A DNA stretch of 53,391 bases from Plectonema radiosum NIES-515 (GTDB taxonomy: Bacteria; Cyanobacteriota; Cyanobacteriia; Cyanobacteriales; Nostocaceae): contig NZ_JAOWRF010000353.1 in NCBI RefSeq assembly GCF_025753815.1, positions 1-53,391 of the forward strand, in the 5' to 3' direction. Shown here piece after piece: positions 36,670 through 45,953 of this stretch; within the stretch, counting starts at the first letter, position 1; each line of letters opens with the position of its first letter. The notes below the pieces were generated by a model. It made no database searches and was not told where the DNA came from. It was given only the letters and a program-made list of their open reading frames with translations. The position numbers were made by a program, and so were the translations under genes.

Positions 36670-39600
36670 ATGGATAACTTCACCTTATCACCTACGAAAA
36701 AAGCTCTGTTAGAAAAATGGAAAAAAGGTCAATTTCAAACAGAAATAATTTCCAAACGCCAAGGCTCCAAATCACTCCCATTATCTTTTTCTCAACAAAG
36801 ACTATGGTTTATTAATCAACTTTATCACGGTAGTTCTTTCTATCATGTTTCCAGTGCTTTACATTTAACTGGCTTGCTTAATTTACAAGCACTCCAGCAA
36901 AGCCTTGACGAAATTATCAGGCGACACGAAGCATGGCGGACAATCTTTGTTACAGGAGATGAGCAGCCAATACAGATAGTTTTACCCCCATTTAATTGGG
37001 AATTACCTATCATTCATATTGAGCATTTATCAAGGAAAAATTGGGAAGAAGAAGTTAAAAAAATCGCTATTAAAGAAGCTCAAAAACCTTTCATTTTAGC
37101 TGAACTACCATTATTCAGAGCAACTTTACTGTGCTTGAATGAAGTAGAACATATATTACTTTTAACCATACATCATATAATCACAGATGGCTGGTCGATG
37201 GGCGTGTTCGCGCAGGAGTTAGCAACGCTATATGGTGCTTTTTGTGTGGGTAAACTTTCCCCTATTCCAGAAATACCGATTCAATATGCAGATTTTAGCA
37301 TTTGGCAACGCGATCGCCTGCAAGGAGAACGGCTAAATAAGCAACTGAATTACTGGAAACAACAATTAGCTGGGAAGCTTCCCATCCTTCAGTTACCTAT
37401 AGATTATCCCCGTCCGACTGTTGCGACTTTTAAAGGTGCGAAACAATACTTTACTTTATCTCTAGAATTAACAGCCGCATTAAATCAGTTGAGTCAGCAA
37501 GAAGGTTGTACTTTATTTATGACACTGCTGGCAGCATTTAATACTTTACTTTACCGCTACACAGCCCAAGAAGATATTTTAGTCGGTTCTTCTATTGCTA
37601 ATCGTAACCGCGCCGAATTAGAAGGGTTACTTGGTTTATTTGTCAATAATTTAGTACTACGGAATAACTTAAGTGGGAATCCTAGTTTTCGAGAAATTTT
37701 AAATAGAGTGCGAGATGTAACTCTCAATGCTTACGCACATCAGGATTTACCTTTTGAAAAGTTAGTAGAAGAATTACAACCCGAACGAGATTTAAGCCGG
37801 AATCCTCTGTTTCAGGTCATGTTTATTCTCCAAAATGCACCCACTCCTGTGGAAGATTTTTCTGGCTTAAGTTTGCGAAATTTAGAAATTGATCATGGTA
37901 CATCTGAATTTGATATTACTGTATCAATCTCGGAATTAGAACAAGAATTAACTGGATTTTGGGAATACAATACAGATGTATTTGATGCCATAACAATTCA
38001 AAGATTTATTGATAATTTTCAAATTTTACTAGAAAGTATTGTTGTCAATCCCCATCAAAACATTTCCAAATTACCATTACTTACAACCAAAGAACGAGAG
38101 CAATTATTAATAGACTGGAATAATACTCAAGCCGATTATCCTGATAACGCATCTTTGCATGAATTATTTGAGCAACAAGTTGAGCGATCGCCTGATGCTT
38201 TAGCATTAATTAGTCAGTCAGAGCAGGTAACTTATCAACAACTCAACCAAAAAGTCAATCAGCTTACTCATTACTTAACAAACTTGGGAGTCACAACTGA
38301 AACTATTGTGGCTATATGTCTAGAACGCTCTGTAGAGATGATAGTAGCGATTCTAGCCATTTTGAAAGCTGGTGGTGCTTATTTACCCTTAGACCCGAAT
38401 TATCCAGTGGAACGCCTTCAATTTATGTTGGCTGATTCTCAAGCTTCGTTGATGATTAGTCACACATCATTAATTCATAGTTTGGGAGAAGTAAGCGCGA
38501 TGGCGTTAGATACAGAATGGGATACTATTCAACAAGAAAGTCAAGAAAACCCCGTCAGTACATCTGGAGAAAATAATCTCGCTTATGTGATTTACACCTC
38601 CGGTTCAACGGGAACCCCTAAAGGTGTCTTGGGGACGCATCGTGGTACAGTCAACGGTTTACACTGGCTATGGAAAACCCATCCTTTCGCAACTGGGGAA
38701 ATATGTTGTCAGAAAACAGCAATTAGTTTTGTAGATTCAGTCTGGGAAATTTTTGCACCCTTATTGCAAGGTATTCCCACCGTGATTATCCCCGATGCGA
38801 TCGCCAAAGACCCACAACTTTTCCTCGCAACTTTAGCTAATTACCAAATTTCGCGTCTTGTACTTGTTCCTTCATTATTGCGCCTACTCCTAGATAATTA
38901 CCCACACCTCATACAAAATTTATCTCATCTGCAACTTTGGATTGCGAGTGGAGAAGCACTAACTATTGATGTAGTCAAAACTTTTCGACAGTTATTACCA
39001 AATGCGAAATTAATTAATCTTTATGGCTCTTCAGAAGTATCTGCAAATGTCACTTATTACGACACAAGTTTATTGAGTGAGACATCTTCCACAGTTCCCA
39101 TCGGCAAACCTATAGATAATATACAAGCATATATCTTAGACAATTATTTACAGCTTGTTCCCATTGGTGTAGTTGGAGAATTATATATTGGCGGTGATGG
39201 ATTAGCCAGGAGTTATTTACATCGTCCAGAACTAACCCAAGAAAACTTTATTAATAACCCATTTTTACCAGGAACTAAACTTTTTAAAACTGGTGATTTT
39301 GTCCGCTATAAAAATCATGGTCAATTAGAATATTTTGGTCGTCATGATGACCAAATAAAAATTCGTGGCTTGCGTGTAGAATTGGGAGAAATTGCGACGG
39401 CGATCGCGCAATATCCATCTGTGCAAAATGCTGTTGTCATCGCTCATAATGATGCTCAAGATGATAAATCTTTAATTGCTTATGTAGCCACCCAACAAAA
39501 AGATATTATCCCCCAATTACAAGCATATTTACAGCAGAAACTACCAAATTTCATGCTACCATCTGCTTTTGTTTTATTGGATGAAATACCACTGACACCA

Positions 39601-40746
39601 AATGGAAAAGTAGATAAAAAAGCACTACCAACTCATGAGTTAATTCGCCCCAAAATCAATAAATCTTACATTCCAGCTAAAACTTTTACAGAACTAGCAT
39701 TAGTGAAAATTTGGGAGCAACTTCTCAACACTAGCCCCATCGGAATTACAGATAACTTTTTTGAATTGGGCGGACATTCATTTTTAGCTGTACGCTTAGT
39801 TGCACAAATTTACGAGCTATTTGGACATAACCTGAGCCTATCTACTCTCTTTGAAAATACAACAATTGAAAAACTCGCAACAATTGTCAGTCAACCAGCC
39901 AGTTTAGGTGTAAATTCTCCCTTAGTAGCAATTCAATCTTCTGGTTTATATCGTCCTTTTTTCTGTGTCCATGCAGCCGGAGGAGATGTCAATAATTATC
40001 TTATTCTTTCCAGGAAATTGGGCAGAGAGCAACCATTTTATGCCCTAGAACAACCAGCAAACCGACAAGATTTTCATTCCCTTTCTGTAGAAGAAACGGC
40101 AGCTTACTATATCAAAGAAATTCGTACTCTACAGCCTCAAGGTCATTATCTTTTAGGAGGTTGGTGTTACGGTGGTATCATTGCTTTTGAAATGGCACAA
40201 CAACTAAAAAGAGAAAATGAAACGGTTGATTTACTAGTAGTAATTGACGCAATCTTACCCAAAACTATCATTCAATCTGATAAAAATGATGATGCCAAAT
40301 TAGTCTTGCGTTTAGCTGAAGCAATCAAAAATTGGTTCAATATAGAATTTTTCGTTTCCTATAATGAACTGCGAGATTTCCCACTAGATGAGCAATTCCA
40401 TTTGTTATTTAGCAAAGCAAATCTCAAAATTAGCGATACAGAGATGGCGCAACATTTGCAAAGTTACAAACTTTTCAAAGCGCATATCCAAGCCATGCGA
40501 AATTATGTTCCTCAAATTTATCCCGATGAAATTACATTATTCAAAGCCAGCGAAATCATTACCCACGACTTTGAAAGTCACGAATTCCATACAGATGATC
40601 CCTTATTAGGTTGGGGTAAATATTCTCCAAAACCCATCAACATGATTGAGATTCCCGGCAATCATTTTTCTATCTTTAATGAACCTTACGTCCAAGAGTT
40701 AGCCAGTCAATTAAAACAATCTCTCATTCATGCTCAAAAATTATAA
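36670..40746 (+). CDS. NRPS 4: C-A(beta-Ala-like)-PCP-TE with Cys nucleophile
   Basis: A 1358-residue terminal NRPS. Domains: C (HHIITDGWS, about 167), A (P-loop about 640), PCP (FFELGGHS, about 1033) and type I thioesterase (about 1100-1358). The A residues read VDWVISLANK, one change from the beta-alanine code, so a beta-amino acid is likely. In the TE the nucleophile elbow is GGWCYGG: Cys1166 replaces the usual Ser. The Asp (VVIDA) and the His (PGNHFSIF, about 1333) of the triad are present. It would release the chain by hydrolysis, cyclisation or transfer to an amine. The A domain is very similar to A2 of NRPS 3, suggesting module duplication. Confidence 0.88.
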   Translation: MDNFTLSPTKKALLEKWKKGQFQTEIISKRQGSKSLPLSFSQQRLWFINQLYHGSSFYHVSSALHLTGLLNLQALQQSLDEIIRRHEAWRTIFVTGDEQPIQIVLPPFNWELPIIHIEHLSRKNWEEEVKKIAIKEAQKPFILAELPLFRATLLCLNEVEHILLLTIHHIITDGWSMGVFAQELATLYGAFCVGKLSPIPEIPIQYADFSIWQRDRLQGERLNKQLNYWKQQLAGKLPILQLPIDYPRPTVATFKGAKQYFTLSLELTAALNQLSQQEGCTLFMTLLAAFNTLLYRYTAQEDILVGSSIANRNRAELEGLLGLFVNNLVLRNNLSGNPSFREILNRVRDVTLNAYAHQDLPFEKLVEELQPERDLSRNPLFQVMFILQNAPTPVEDFSGLSLRNLEIDHGTSEFDITVSISELEQELTGFWEYNTDVFDAITIQRFIDNFQILLESIVVNPHQNISKLPLLTTKEREQLLIDWNNTQADYPDNASLHELFEQQVERSPDALALISQSEQVTYQQLNQKVNQLTHYLTNLGVTTETIVAICLERSVEMIVAILAILKAGGAYLPLDPNYPVERLQFMLADSQASLMISHTSLIHSLGEVSAMALDTEWDTIQQESQENPVSTSGENNLAYVIYTSGSTGTPKGVLGTHRGTVNGLHWLWKTHPFATGEICCQKTAISFVDSVWEIFAPLLQGIPTVIIPDAIAKDPQLFLATLANYQISRLVLVPSLLRLLLDNYPHLIQNLSHLQLWIASGEALTIDVVKTFRQLLPNAKLINLYGSSEVSANVTYYDTSLLSETSSTVPIGKPIDNIQAYILDNYLQLVPIGVVGELYIGGDGLARSYLHRPELTQENFINNPFLPGTKLFKTGDFVRYKNHGQLEYFGRHDDQIKIRGLRVELGEIATAIAQYPSVQNAVVIAHNDAQDDKSLIAYVATQQKDIIPQLQAYLQQKLPNFMLPSAFVLLDEIPLTPNGKVDKKALPTHELIRPKINKSYIPAKTFTELALVKIWEQLLNTSPIGITDNFFELGGHSFLAVRLVAQIYELFGHNLSLSTLFENTTIEKLATIVSQPASLGVNSPLVAIQSSGLYRPFFCVHAAGGDVNNYLILSRKLGREQPFYALEQPANRQDFHSLSVEETAAYYIKEIRTLQPQGHYLLGGWCYGGIIAFEMAQQLKRENETVDLLVVIDAILPKTIIQSDKNDDAKLVLRLAEAIKNWFNIEFFVSYNELRDFPLDEQFHLLFSKANLKISDTEMAQHLQSYKLFKAHIQAMRNYVPQIYPDEITLFKASEIITHDFESHEFHTDDPLLGWGKYSPKPINMIEIPGNHFSIFNEPYVQELASQLKQSLIHAQKL

Positions 40747-40772
40747 ATTATCTGCTCTATACGAGATTAAAT

Positions 40773-42146
40773 ATGAAAATACCTGAAGTAAGTATTCCTC
40801 TCTGGCTCAATATTCTGAAAATAGCCAACGACCCCTTAAATCATCTTGATGCGATCGCTAAAAAATATGGTGATACTTTCATCATTAACTTCCCGGAAAC
40901 ACCCATAGTATTTGTGAGCGATCCCCAAGCCATAAAACAAATTTTTACCAATACAAAAGATATTAAAACTCCTGGTGAATTAAATGCCGAAATGGCATTA
41001 ATCACTGGTAATCAAGGTCTATTGCAACTCGATGGCTCACGTCACAAACATCGGCGTAAATTAATGATGCCAGCTTTTCATGGTGTGAAAATGCAAGCTC
41101 AAGGAAAGCTAATTTGCGAACTGACAAAGCAAGTCATGGATAAATATTTAGCCAGCAAAACCTTCATTGCCTATCCCACCATTGAAGAGATTACCTTGCG
41201 AGTCAGTATGGAAGTTGTCTTGGGTTTAAGTGAGGGAGAACGCTATGAAAAACTCAAGTACCTACTTCCCAGCATACTCAAGTGTATGCGATCGCCCATC
41301 ATGCAAATTACCTCTTTTGTGCCTTTTCTGCAAAAAGATTTAGGCAAGTGGAGTCCCTGGGGATACCTCATGCAATTGCGGCGAGAAATTTTTCAACTGC
41401 TTGACGCTGAAGTGCAAGAACGCCGTCAACAAGCAGACACCTCCCGCAGCGATATCCTATCTGAGTTAATATTTGCTCGTGATGAGATGGGTGAACTGAT
41501 GACAGATGAAGAAGTCCGCGATTTGTTACTCTCACCCTTATTTGCGGCGCAAGATGCTTCCGCCGTTGCTATTACCTGGTTATTTTACTGGGTTCATCGC
41601 CAACCGAAAGTCCGCGAACAACTGCTGCAAGAACTTGCTACCCTTGGCGACTCACCCGATCCCCTCAGCATTGCCCAACTTCCTTATCTCAGTGCCGTTT
41701 GTAACGAAGTCCTACGAATTTATCCGGCGCAATTATTCACATTTCCCCGCCGAGTCGAATCACCAATTAAATTGATGGGCTATAACTTGAACCCAGGAAC
41801 TCTAGTCATGGGCTGTATTTACCTCACCCATCAACGTCGAGATTTATACCCAAATCCCCAACAATTTCAACCAGAAAGGTTTCTGGAAAAACAATACACT
41901 CCTTACGAATTTTTTCCCTTTGGAGGCGGTGCGCGGGGATGTATTGGCGCAGCTTTCGCCGTATTTGAAATGAAACTGATATTAGCAACTATGCTTTCAA
42001 ACTATCAACTCACATTAGTCAACAAACAACCAGAGCAGCCCAGATTTGAAGGTCTCATGTGCTACCCAGCTAGCGGTGTCAAAATGCAAATTGCTGCAAA
42101 TACTCCCCGCACCTCTTTGGAAACCTCTGCACCCCTTTGCGTTTAA
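40773..42146 (+). CDS. Cytochrome P450 (first of a tandem pair)
   Basis: A 457-residue soluble bacterial-type P450. The heme-binding loop is FGGGARGCIG (Cys390), the K-helix ExxR is in NEVLRIYP, and a PERF segment is present. The I-helix reads AAQDASA, so the usual Thr after the acidic residue is Ala262, followed by Ser263. It starts 26 bases after NRPS 4. The last ~11 residues (about from TSLETS) are encoded by sequence resembling a dispersed CTCTGC-type repeat, so the C-terminus may be extended. It probably oxidises the product; the substrate is unknown. Confidence 0.88.
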   Translation: MKIPEVSIPLWLNILKIANDPLNHLDAIAKKYGDTFIINFPETPIVFVSDPQAIKQIFTNTKDIKTPGELNAEMALITGNQGLLQLDGSRHKHRRKLMMPAFHGVKMQAQGKLICELTKQVMDKYLASKTFIAYPTIEEITLRVSMEVVLGLSEGERYEKLKYLLPSILKCMRSPIMQITSFVPFLQKDLGKWSPWGYLMQLRREIFQLLDAEVQERRQQADTSRSDILSELIFARDEMGELMTDEEVRDLLLSPLFAAQDASAVAITWLFYWVHRQPKVREQLLQELATLGDSPDPLSIAQLPYLSAVCNEVLRIYPAQLFTFPRRVESPIKLMGYNLNPGTLVMGCIYLTHQRRDLYPNPQQFQPERFLEKQYTPYEFFPFGGGARGCIGAAFAVFEMKLILATMLSNYQLTLVNKQPEQPRFEGLMCYPASGVKMQIAANTPRTSLETSAPLCV

Positions 42147-42158
42147 AAATAATCTATT

Positions 42159-43532
42159 ATGAACCTACCTCCAGGTCCAAAACTCCCCGCTTGGTTGCTG
42201 AAAATGCAATTTACAGCCGATCCTCTGCGTTTTCTCGATCAAATGAAGCAACGCTATGGTGATACTTTCACCATCATGTCTGAATCTACACCCCTCATCT
42301 TTGTGGGTAATCCTCTGGGGATGAAGCAGATTTTTACCAATACCACAGAAATTATTGCTGCTGGAGAGTTAAACGAAGAAGCCGCACCCCTCGTGGGGAA
42401 AAATGGATTACTCCTGCTCGATGGTTTACGCCACCGATCCCGACGCAAACTTTTGATGTCTCCTTTGCACGGTAATAAGGTAAGAGTTTACGGAGAGCAA
42501 ATTTGTGATGTGACCGAAAAAGTCATGAATCAACTACCCCTTGGCAAATCTTTTTTAGCCTACCCCACCATGCAAAAGATTACTCTGGAGGTAATTTTAA
42601 ACACTTTATTTGGCTTACATCAAGGCGATCGCTACCAGCAATTGAAGCAACTACTGACTAGTTTAATGAATTATGCGCGATCGCCCTTTGTGGAAATCCC
42701 CCTATCCTTCCCCTTCTTGCAAAAAGATTTAGGACGCTGGAGTCCTTGGGGAAAATTTCGTTATTTGTGGCGACAATTTGACAAACTGATTTACGCCGAA
42801 ATTAGCGATCGCCGTCACCAACCAAACCCTGATACTAATGATGTCCTTTCCGAGTTAATATTTGCCCGCAACGAAACTGGCGAATTATTAACCAATGAAG
42901 AAATCCGCGATTTATTTCCTTCATTATTATTTGGTGGTCGAGATGCTTCCGCAACAGCCATCACTTGGGCATTATACTGGCTTTACCGCGAGCTACAAGT
43001 TCGTGAAAAATTGCTCCTAGAAATCAACAGTCTGGGTGAATCTCCCAACCCAATGAGTATTGTTGAACTCCCTTATCTCAATGCTGTATGTAATGAAATC
43101 TTGCGGATTTATCCCACTCAATTTGTCACATTTCCCAGGATAGTAGAATCACCAACTCAATTAATGGGCTATAACTTGAGTCCTGGAGCTATCATCATCG
43201 GCTGTATTTATTTAACTCATCAAAACCCAGAGTTATATCCACAACCCCAACAATTCCGACCAGAACGGTTTCTAGAAAAACAATACTCTCCCTATGAATT
43301 TATGCCTTTTGGTGGCGGTGCTAGGCGTTGTCCTGGGGAAGCTTTAGCTTTGTTTGAAATGAAATTAGTATTAGCCACAATTCTCTCACACTATCAATTA
43401 GCACTGACCAATACACAACGAGAAAAACCCCAACCCCAAGGTGCAAATTATCCCCCAGCTAGTAGATTAAAGATGGTATTGTGTGAAATTCAGCAACATC
43501 AAGAACAGCAACCACAGGTAATTCGTTGTTAA
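42159..43532 (+). CDS. Cytochrome P450 (second of a tandem pair)
   Basis: Also 457 residues and clearly a paralogue of the preceding gene: long stretches such as LMGYNL, GCIYLTHQ and PERFLEKQY are shared. Heme loop FGGGARRCPG (Cys391); ExxR in NEILRIYP. The I-helix is GGRDASA, again with Ala263 instead of Thr and Ser264 next. It follows the first P450 after 12 bases, so they are co-transcribed and probably arose by tandem duplication. The two may act on different positions of the same scaffold. Confidence 0.88.
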   Translation: MNLPPGPKLPAWLLKMQFTADPLRFLDQMKQRYGDTFTIMSESTPLIFVGNPLGMKQIFTNTTEIIAAGELNEEAAPLVGKNGLLLLDGLRHRSRRKLLMSPLHGNKVRVYGEQICDVTEKVMNQLPLGKSFLAYPTMQKITLEVILNTLFGLHQGDRYQQLKQLLTSLMNYARSPFVEIPLSFPFLQKDLGRWSPWGKFRYLWRQFDKLIYAEISDRRHQPNPDTNDVLSELIFARNETGELLTNEEIRDLFPSLLFGGRDASATAITWALYWLYRELQVREKLLLEINSLGESPNPMSIVELPYLNAVCNEILRIYPTQFVTFPRIVESPTQLMGYNLSPGAIIIGCIYLTHQNPELYPQPQQFRPERFLEKQYSPYEFMPFGGGARRCPGEALALFEMKLVLATILSHYQLALTNTQREKPQPQGANYPPASRLKMVLCEIQQHQEQQPQVIRC

Positions 43533-43669
43533 TTAAATTGATTACTCAAACATGGTTTTTAATACAAATTTTATGCAATTATACAAATTGAAAATACTTT
43601 ATGCCTTGGTAACTACCAAAATTTATAAATACTAAGGCTTCCATACTGTCTTACAAATTAGCAACTAAT

Positions 43670-45037
43670 ATGACTACCGAAACACAATCAACAGTTACCC
43701 ATGAAATACTCAATGGCAATCTAATTCAACTAATGATAAAATTAACTATTCCTGGCATTTTAGGAATGCTGTTGCTTGGTTTCAATAGTTTTTTAGATGC
43801 TTTATTTGCTGGACAACTAATTGGTGAAACTGCGTTAGCAGGCATCTCTTTGGCAGTACCGCTTACTTCTATTGTTATTGGTTGCGCCCATTTGGTAGGA
43901 GTAGGTTCTGCCTCAGTTCTGAGTCGAGCTATTGGTTCAGAAGATACCAGAACTAAGTCAAGGATTTTTGGTACTTTAGTAATCATGAGCGTGATTATTG
44001 CCTTCTTTATCACCCTTTTAGGTTACTTTTTTAGTGATACATTAATTGCTTTTATGGGTGGAGAGGGGAAAGTAGGAGCTGCTGGTGCAGAATATTTTAA
44101 AATTTACACCCTCGGTTCAGTATTTTATATCTTAGCCGTTGCTTCTAGTCAGTTGATTAAATCAGAAGGCAAAATTCGTTTAGCCATGATTTTTGCAGGT
44201 ATTTTTGCTGTTCTTGATGCTATTTTAAATCCTATATTTATTAGTGTTTTTCACTGGGGGATTGCAGGAGTAGCTTCTTCTACAGTTGTTTCTATGATGA
44301 TTTATAGTCTTTTGAATATTAGCTATTTTCTCTCTAATAAAAGTTCTGTTCCTGTGAGTCCGAAGAATTGGACTTTAGCAATAGACTTACTACCAGCAAT
44401 TTTATCAGTAGGATTTACAGCCCTATTAATGGAAATTATTAGCTTGGTAGAACAGTCTGTAATTTTTAAATCTATTGCTCAACATGGCAGTGATCATGAT
44501 ATTGCTGTTGCTGGTGCGACTCTGAGAATATATGCTTTAGCTTTTATTCCTGTAGAAGGTTTTGTACAAGCTTTACAACCAATAATCGGTATAAATTATG
44601 GAGCAGAAAACTATTACAGGCTCAAACAAGCTTATTTCACATTTTGCATCGGCGCAACACTATTCTTAGGATTAATTTGGCTACCTTTACAATTCTTCCC
44701 ATCTACATTTCTCAGCATATTGTTACCATCTGTAGAATTTAGTGGTGATGATTTATTGAATTTTAAAATTGTGAGTTTATTACTCTTAATTTTACCTTTG
44801 GGATTTTGTAGTGTAACTTTCTTCCAATCCATCGGGAATAGTAAAGCCGCAGGTTTACTAATTTTGGCTAAAACCCTTTTCTTTCTCGTTCCATTTGTAT
44901 TGATACTATCGGCATATTTAGGTGTAAGAGGTGTATATTATGGAATGTTATTGACAGATATTTTGGTAGTTATAATTTCTGTATTAATTACTGGACTAGA
45001 GTTTAAAAAGCTCAGTAATCAAACCCGCATAGTATAA
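43670..45037 (+). CDS. MATE-family multidrug/siderophore exporter
   Basis: A 455-residue integral membrane protein with about 12 hydrophobic helices in two homologous halves. The N-terminus (TIPGILGMLLLGFN) and the GAENYYRLKQAY segment of the second half are typical of MATE exporters. It is the only exporter-type gene in the array and would secrete the finished product or an intermediate using an ion gradient. It lies about 140 bases after the second P450, so it may have its own promoter, and 29 bases before the SDR gene. Confidence 0.88.
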   Translation: MTTETQSTVTHEILNGNLIQLMIKLTIPGILGMLLLGFNSFLDALFAGQLIGETALAGISLAVPLTSIVIGCAHLVGVGSASVLSRAIGSEDTRTKSRIFGTLVIMSVIIAFFITLLGYFFSDTLIAFMGGEGKVGAAGAEYFKIYTLGSVFYILAVASSQLIKSEGKIRLAMIFAGIFAVLDAILNPIFISVFHWGIAGVASSTVVSMMIYSLLNISYFLSNKSSVPVSPKNWTLAIDLLPAILSVGFTALLMEIISLVEQSVIFKSIAQHGSDHDIAVAGATLRIYALAFIPVEGFVQALQPIIGINYGAENYYRLKQAYFTFCIGATLFLGLIWLPLQFFPSTFLSILLPSVEFSGDDLLNFKIVSLLLLILPLGFCSVTFFQSIGNSKAAGLLILAKTLFFLVPFVLILSAYLGVRGVYYGMLLTDILVVIISVLITGLEFKKLSNQTRIV

Positions 45038-45066
45038 ATATAAAAATAGAATAAGTAGAAAAATAT

Positions 45067-45939
45067 ATGAATCAAAAAAGTAAAGGTGCGATAGTCATTA
45101 CAGGAGCATCTACAGGAGTTGGTAAAGCAACTGCACTCTTGTTAGAACGGCAAGGATATCAAGTATTTGCGGGGGTTCGTCAACAAAAAGATGCTGAATC
45201 ACTTAAGTTAAATTCATCGGGTAATTTAATACCAATTATTCTTGATGTCACCAAAATAGAAGAAATTAAATCTGCCGCAGAAATTGTGGAATTAGCCGTT
45301 GGTGAAACAGGATTATGGGGGTTAGTAAATAATGCCGGAATATTAGTAGATGGTCCATTAGAATATTTAGACATCGATGAGCTAAGATGGCAATTTGAAG
45401 TTAATGTAATTGGGCAAGTAGCTGTTACCCAAGCTTTTTTACCAATGATTCGCCAAGCCAAGGGAAGAATTATTAATATTGGCTCTGTTTCTGGTAAAAT
45501 TTCTTCACCATTCTTCTCTGCATTGTGTGCTTCTAAGTTCGCTTTAGAAGCCTTGAATGATGCTTTAAGAATGGAATTGCATCCTTGGGGAATTGAAGTA
45601 GTTTTAATTGAACCAGGCTCAATTGCTTCCACAGCACCAGACAAAGTAGAAGCAAGTTTGCAAAAAAAAATAGCTAATATGTCATCTATAGCTAGAGCTA
45701 TGTACGGTGATATCTACAAGTTTTCTCTAGAGCAGTTAATCAAATCAAATCGCATGGGAATATCGCCAGAAGAAGTTGCAAATGTCATTCAAAAAGCCTT
45801 AAAAGTTAAGAAACCTAAAACTCGCTATTTCGTATCTAAAGAAAAGGTGATGTTAAATTTTCTCTTGATGTTGGCGAAAATTCTCCCAGACAGGGTTTGT
45901 GATGCGATTCAACTCCAAGAATTGGAATTAAAAAATTAG
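45067..45939 (+). CDS. Short-chain dehydrogenase-like protein without catalytic Tyr
   Basis: A 290-residue classical SDR. The cofactor-binding TGASTGVGKA and NNAG motifs are intact, and the catalytic Ser is present (GSVSG, Ser140). The usual YxASK reads LCASK: Leu153 replaces the catalytic Tyr while Lys157 is kept. It may be inactive as a reductase, use another proton donor, or play a binding role. The PKS module lacks a KR, so a trans-acting ketoreductase would otherwise have been the natural guess. It sits between the MATE and O-methyltransferase genes. Confidence 0.85.
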   Translation: MNQKSKGAIVITGASTGVGKATALLLERQGYQVFAGVRQQKDAESLKLNSSGNLIPIILDVTKIEEIKSAAEIVELAVGETGLWGLVNNAGILVDGPLEYLDIDELRWQFEVNVIGQVAVTQAFLPMIRQAKGRIINIGSVSGKISSPFFSALCASKFALEALNDALRMELHPWGIEVVLIEPGSIASTAPDKVEASLQKKIANMSSIARAMYGDIYKFSLEQLIKSNRMGISPEEVANVIQKALKVKKPKTRYFVSKEKVMLNFLLMLAKILPDRVCDAIQLQELELKN

Positions 45940-45953
45940 TAATGAGGTTAGTT

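Noticed and set aside
45180-45644. 154-residue minus-strand frame
   Set aside because: Lies entirely opposite the SDR gene, whose motifs are clear. No start signal or family.
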